DNA of 64,000 nt from contig NC_059416.1 of the NCBI RefSeq assembly GCF_905220565.1, positions 7,130,001 through 7,194,000 on the forward strand, given 5' to 3'. The stretch's first letter is position 1. Every line of letters begins with the position of its first letter. The notes under the pieces were generated by a model. The model had not been told where the DNA came from. It did no database searches and saw nothing but the letters and a program-made list of their open reading frames with translations. This DNA is from Melitaea cinxia (lineage: Eukaryota > Arthropoda > Insecta > Lepidoptera > Nymphalidae). This document shows, piece after piece, positions 59,739-64,000 of this stretch. The position numbers and the translations under genes were made by a program.

Positions 59739-60768
59739 GGTTGTTAAACAAGGTTACTAATTGAGAGATAAAAATCTAGTTCGTACATAAACGGACTATA
59801 CTCGTAACTCGCCCATTGTGTATCTTTTAAGCAAATATTTTTATGATGAAATTGACAAAAAAATGTTTTCCCAAACTAAAACGACATTTCCTCAAAATAC
59901 TAAAACGATTGGAACTTTTTTGTTTTGATAACCTATTTTATAATCTATATAAAAACATACAAAGCTACAAATTATAAAAATATATTAATGATACATAAGG
60001 AAGCGATTTGTAATCAAAAATGTTAATTTGAAAAGTGTCGACATTTAACATAAATGGAACCACAAATACACATAACTAAAAATCTAAAATGATTTCTTTA
60101 ATGTTCAAGATATCTATATCGAGACAGAATCAAGAGTCCTAATAGTTATTGTTGAACACTTCACCAGTTAATCTTCAATCCTAAACTCTTGATTGTTCGA
60201 ATGGTAATGAGAGGACAGATGAAATCTGAAAATCAAATTTAATTGTATTAGAACTATCTTCAGGCGGATTTATTTATACTATTAGACATCCTTTGTCGGC
60301 CTTACTCACTTTAAATATATATGTATTTGGTATAAACAATAATATCTATTGATCGAGAATGATGTACCTACATACCTGTAAATGGCACAATTAAAAATAT
60401 ACAGAATTCCGAACGAGTGCCTCAGTTTGGATAATTCTTTTTTTTCTGTTTATTATTATAAATAAATCGATATATTTCCGTAAAAAATTAAATAAAATGT
60501 CATTTTCGAATTGAGGTAGTTACGAATATATGTAATAATGTATGTAGTATAGTGTGTGTGTGTTTTTTTTCTTGCGTGAGGAGGAAAAAATCTTTCAAAG
60601 ACTACGCCGTGAAAGATGGTGGTCGGTAGTGTGGGATTTCCACCCACTAAAAAAACCCCCTCGCTCTCCAGCCTCTGATCCCTACGGTACCGCCGTTAGG
60701 CATAACTTCGCAGGGGGAGGAACCAGCTGCCGCTCTTCCTTCAGGTACGTAAGATATTATATCTCTTT

Positions 60769-63744
60769 TTAGCTTCTGTCTTTTGCTCTCTCTCTTTCTA
60801 TGGAACGCAAGTCGGTGAGGACCTCTGTAACAAACGCACTGATAGCGTTCCAAGCAGCCTCGGTGGACACCATTGCCTCCACCACAGTCTCTGGTTGGAT
60901 TCTCCGGCCGATGATGCTCTCCAGTTTATCACGCTGAGGGTTGTACCGTGGACACACAAAGAAAACGTGCTCCGCATCCTCAATGACTCCCAGGCAAGAC
61001 GGGCACTCCGGAGAATCATCGTGTTTGAAGCGATGGAGGTAAGCCCGAAAGCAGCCATGTCCCGATAACATCTGTGTAAGGTAGTAGTTGACCTCGCCAT
61101 GACTCCGGTTCAGCCAAATGTCGATCCTCGGTATGAGACGGTGCGTCCACCTACCCTTCACCGCGGCATCCCACTGTTGTTGCCATCGGGCTATGCTGTT
61201 CCGCCGCTCTTCAGTTCTGAGCTCCTCAGCGCTCAGTGTGGTTGACCTCTTCTGTTGGTATAGGGTTCGTCTTTCCTCGACCAGAACTTTAAGCGGTAAA
61301 GTTCCGGAGATGACAAACACTGCTTCCTCTGAAACTGTGCGGAAGGCACTGGCCACTCGTAAGGCGCCCCGACGATACACCGGTCCAGCCTTTCTCCATG
61401 ACTTCTGGGTGTCTAGTGCGTCCGCCCAAATGGATACCCCATATGTTAGCACTGATGTGACCACTGAAGACAGTAGTCGTCTCCTACTCCGATTTGGGCC
61501 TCCGATGTTAGGCATCAGCCGTGCCAGGCTAGCAACCAGTGTTGATGCTTTGGCACTCACGTGTTCGACTTGTTGCTTAAAGTTGAGTCGGGCATCAACC
61601 ATCACTCCCAGATATCGGATATATGGTCGCGATGTGATTTCTTGCTCGCCGACTTTTAGCGTAATCGTTTCCACCACTTTTCTGCTGGTAATTAAAACAG
61701 CTTCAGTTTTCTGTTTAGCCAGTTGCAGGTTCATTGACTCCATCCACCGGTCGATTTGCTCGAAGGTGATACCGAACATATTGTTAATTTCATCAAGGTG
61801 TTTGGCGACGATCACTACGGCTACGTCGTCCGCATACGCTACAAGTTTGACGCTTCTTGGAAACGGTAGTCTCAGGAGCCCGTCATACATGACGTTCCAC
61901 AGCAGTGGGCCAAGAACCGAACCCTGCGGCACACCTCCAGTGATACGATACTGTCTTGGGCCGTCCTTCGTGTCGTACCTTAGAACTCTATTCTTGAAGT
62001 AGCTTGCTACGATTCTGCGAAGATATCCTGGGACACTTTTTTCTTCGAGGGCTCGCATAATGCAGTCCCAGTTAGCAGAGTTGAAAGCGTTTCTGATGTC
62101 TAATGCGGCTACCAGGCAATACTTCTTCGTACCACCCTTCCATCTGGTACCTGCGATTGCCTCCTTGGCCGTGTCAACTACCAGCTTGATCGCGTCCAGA
62201 GTTGATCGTCCTTTCCGAAACCCATACTGGTTGTCGGCCAGAAGTGGATCGACAACTGCTTCTATTCTTCGATGTACTATACGCTCGAATATCTTACCGG
62301 CTGTATCTAACATACAAAGTGGGCGGTATGATGACGGTTCTTCCGGCAGCCTTTTCCCCTTAGGGAGAAGCACTAGTCGTTGTTGTTTCCACTTCCGAGG
62401 AAAGGTCCCTTCCTTAAGGCATGTGTCGTAGACGCCCAGAAATAATGCTGGCGCTGCTTTTATAGCTGTTTTTAAAGCAATGTTAGGGATACCGTCCAAT
62501 CCCGGCGCTCTGTTATTTCCTACACGATTGCAAGCCTCCATCAGTTCTCTCTCCGTTACACGTGGAATGTCCCCCAGTTGACCTTGAGCTATCAGATAGT
62601 TAAATTCCTGTTGCTGTGGGAACAGCGCGGTCACGGTCTTCTTTAAGAGTTGTGGACACGTAGGTGGTGGCATTGGCTGGCTCTTCAGGTGAGTCATGAC
62701 CACTTTGTACGGTCTTCCCCAGGGATCCCTCTCCACTTCATCGATGAGATCTTTCCAGCATCTTCTTTTACTATCTTTAATAGCCCTGTTCAGTTCCCGA
62801 CGCGCTTTTTTGTACTCCGCTACCAGCTCTGCAGAGTTAGGTCGTCGATGGCTACGCTGAGATATTCTTCTCTTTCTAAGACACTCCGAACGAAGGACAC
62901 TGATCTGATCGTTCCACCAGTGCACCGAAGGTCTTTGATTTCTGCCACGTTTCCGAGCCATACTAGCGTCACAAGCCTGGGTAACTCTCTTCATCAGGTC
63001 CTTAGTCTTTTCTTCTGCACATCCAGAGGCAATCGGGGCACCATCCAAGGCTACCATCAGTGCACTTGCGTCGAAGGATTTTACTTTCCAACCAATGGCG
63101 TTAGATAGCTTATTAGATCTTCTAGGATTCTGGTCGGTTGATATTTCCCAGAGAATCGCGTTGTGGTCACTGGCAGTGTAGATATTCAACACCTCCCAGT
63201 AGTAGTTTCCTCTGATGAGGCTGCTGCTGACGAAAGTGAGGTCTACGATAGAACTTGCGTCTCCTCTAATATACGTTGGCGTGTCACCACTATTGAGCAG
63301 TGCTATATCCAATGTAGTGAAAGCTTCTAGTAGTGCTTTTCCTCGCGCATTAGTGTGTTTGCTGCTCCAGTCCACTGCCCAGGAGTTGAAGTCACCGGCT
63401 ATCGCCACTGGGTGATGCTGCTTCGCGTCCTCGGTCAGTTTGTCCAGGAAGTTAGTGAATTCAGCAATGGAGAGACTAGGCGGTGCATAGCAGCTGTAGA
63501 AGCGAATGCCATCCACTGATGCCGCCACGAAGCCGGCGTTACCATTGTTGACACTCTGGAAAGGAAGCTTGCCACAGGACCAAATGACAGCTTTATTAGT
63601 GCTGTCCGTTTCCCATGGTTGGCCATTAAGATGTTTATATGGCTCTGCTAAAAGCACAAGGTCAAGCTTCAGTTCACGCACAGTCTGCATTAGCAGATCA
63701 TGTGCAGCCTCGCAGTGGTTGATGTTGAGCTGCAATATCTTCAT
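60769..63744 (-). CDS. R1-clade LINE ORF2: endonuclease and reverse transcriptase, 991 aa, intact
   Basis: The frame is uninterrupted from ATG at 63744 to the stop at 60769. Residues 1-205 form an APE-type endonuclease: LQLNINHCEAAHDLL and LLAEPY at the start, GDFNSW at 117-122, and SDHNAI at 192-197. Residues about 410-690 are the reverse transcriptase: NRAPGLDGIP, YRPLCMLDTAGKIFERIV, LDIRNAFNSANW, GGVPQGSVLGPLLWN and YADD at 637-640. The C-terminus has the CX2CX8HX4C knuckle CPSCLGVIEDAEHVFFVC (914-931) typical of R1-clade proteins. It nicks target DNA and primes cDNA synthesis there. The start overlaps the ORF1 stop, which suggests coupled translation. Confidence 0.93.
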   Translation of the reverse strand: MKILQLNINHCEAAHDLLMQTVRELKLDLVLLAEPYKHLNGQPWETDSTNKAVIWSCGKLPFQSVNNGNAGFVAASVDGIRFYSCYAPPSLSIAEFTNFLDKLTEDAKQHHPVAIAGDFNSWAVDWSSKHTNARGKALLEAFTTLDIALLNSGDTPTYIRGDASSIVDLTFVSSSLIRGNYYWEVLNIYTASDHNAILWEISTDQNPRRSNKLSNAIGWKVKSFDASALMVALDGAPIASGCAEEKTKDLMKRVTQACDASMARKRGRNQRPSVHWWNDQISVLRSECLRKRRISQRSHRRPNSAELVAEYKKARRELNRAIKDSKRRCWKDLIDEVERDPWGRPYKVVMTHLKSQPMPPPTCPQLLKKTVTALFPQQQEFNYLIAQGQLGDIPRVTERELMEACNRVGNNRAPGLDGIPNIALKTAIKAAPALFLGVYDTCLKEGTFPRKWKQQRLVLLPKGKRLPEEPSSYRPLCMLDTAGKIFERIVHRRIEAVVDPLLADNQYGFRKGRSTLDAIKLVVDTAKEAIAGTRWKGGTKKYCLVAALDIRNAFNSANWDCIMRALEEKSVPGYLRRIVASYFKNRVLRYDTKDGPRQYRITGGVPQGSVLGPLLWNVMYDGLLRLPFPRSVKLVAYADDVAVVIVAKHLDEINNMFGITFEQIDRWMESMNLQLAKQKTEAVLITSRKVVETITLKVGEQEITSRPYIRYLGVMVDARLNFKQQVEHVSAKASTLVASLARLMPNIGGPNRSRRRLLSSVVTSVLTYGVSIWADALDTQKSWRKAGPVYRRGALRVASAFRTVSEEAVFVISGTLPLKVLVEERRTLYQQKRSTTLSAEELRTEERRNSIARWQQQWDAAVKGRWTHRLIPRIDIWLNRSHGEVNYYLTQMLSGHGCFRAYLHRFKHDDSPECPSCLGVIEDAEHVFFVCPRYNPQRDKLESIIGRRIQPETVVEAMVSTEAAWNAISAFVTEVLTDLRSIERERAKDRS

Positions 63745-64000
63745 GTCCTTCTATTTTTCAACTTCAGGAGTGCCTCTTGGTACACCGGGCATCTGCTAGT
63801 GCCAGCATGGTGGGCCACATTCTCCGTGCCAGGTTGTTCAATGCATAATGCACATCTAGCTGTTTTCCCACAGGTGGCAATTTTGTGTCCTCCTTCTCCG
63901 CATTTGATACATAGATTAGATCGGTTCACTTCGCTTTTACACTGGACCGCTCGGTGTCCAAAATGCCAGCATTTAAAACATCGGACAGGCCTTACCACTG
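63741..64000 (-). CDS. R1-clade LINE ORF1, C-terminal end with three zinc knuckles (partial)
   Basis: The - strand frame enters from beyond the window and stops at TGA (63741-63743). It carries CFKCWHFGHRAVQC and CIKCGEGGHKIATC, both CX2CX4HX4C, and a third knuckle starting CALCIEQPG and ending AGTSRC. This triple set is the usual end of R1-clade ORF1 nucleocapsid-like proteins, which bind element RNA. The Met at 63998 is only the first in view, not the start. Confidence 0.88.
   Translation of the reverse strand, partial: VVRPVRCFKCWHFGHRAVQCKSEVNRSNLCIKCGEGGHKIATCGKTARCALCIEQPGTENVAHHAGTSRCPVYQEALLKLKNRRT

Larger units (their letters stand above)
60563..64000 (-). mobile_element. R1-clade non-LTR retrotransposon, 3' part, apparently intact
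   Basis: Read on the - strand: the ORF1 end (zinc knuckles), a complete ORF2, a 3' UTR of about 200 bp and an A8 tail that abuts an (AC)n tract (GT on the + strand, 60552-60562). ORF1 and ORF2 overlap as ATGA at 63741-63744. The 5' portion lies beyond the window. The higher GC content and clean frames contrast with every other LINE in the window, suggesting a recent insertion. Confidence 0.88.

Noticed and set aside
62060..63415. Several + strand open frames of 66-152 codons
   Set aside because: They are antisense shadows of the R1-clade ORF2, which has all the motifs on the - strand.
1..64000. CRISPR array, bacterial operon or integrated virus
   Set aside because: No regularly spaced direct repeats with unique spacers, no prokaryotic gene organisation, and no viral structural genes were seen. 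All RT-bearing elements lack LTRs and integrase.

Overview
The window is eukaryotic and almost certainly from a moth or butterfly. It is strongly AT-rich, its coding exons are short and split by GT-AG introns, and the space between exons is full of retroposon debris of the kinds seen in Lepidoptera: tRNA-derived SINEs, RTE tails, helitron-like repeats ending in CTAGT, MITEs, and CR1/Jockey and R1-clade LINEs. All function calls come from reading the translations; no database search was possible.

Two host genes can be assembled, both on the + strand. (1) Positions 3442-15285 carry twelve exons of Lst2 (lateral signaling target protein 2 homolog, ZFYVE28 family), ending in a complete FYVE zinc finger. 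Every splice phase agrees, giving 1029 codons plus a stop; only the first coding exon or exons lie outside the window. (2) Positions 23755-33035 carry six or seven exons of an S1-family protease homolog. Its catalytic His is replaced by Ala and its catalytic Ser by His, so it should be a non-catalytic serine protease homolog. Its signal-peptide exon was not found.

The rest is mobile DNA and intergenic sequence. Positions 1-3441 hold AT-rich sequence with SINE and helitron-like scraps. The Lst2 introns hold SINEs, a helitron-like element and an RTE fragment nested in an older repeat. Positions 15286-23754 hold the presumed Lst2 3' UTR, a second RTE fragment and two MITEs with long terminal inverted repeats. 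The protease introns hold a SINE, a tRNA-like sequence inside an inverted repeat, a MITE with a nested helitron-like element, and a 5'-truncated LINE with a 13-bp target-site duplication. Positions 33036-52235 form a gene-poor desert of scattered repeats.

The last 12 kb are LINE-rich: a truncated LINE inserted into a SINE (52236-53744), a nearly complete CR1/Jockey-type LINE disabled by one frameshift and two nonsense codons (54549-58767), and the 3' part of an R1-clade LINE on the - strand (60563-64000). The R1-clade element has an intact 991-codon ORF2, an ATGA overlap with ORF1, and a 3' end abutting an (AC)n tract. I see no operon, CRISPR array or unprecedented multi-gene system. The most interesting items are the doubly substituted protease homolog, the intact R1-clade element at an AC repeat, the long-TIR MITEs and the tRNA-like inverted-repeat structure.
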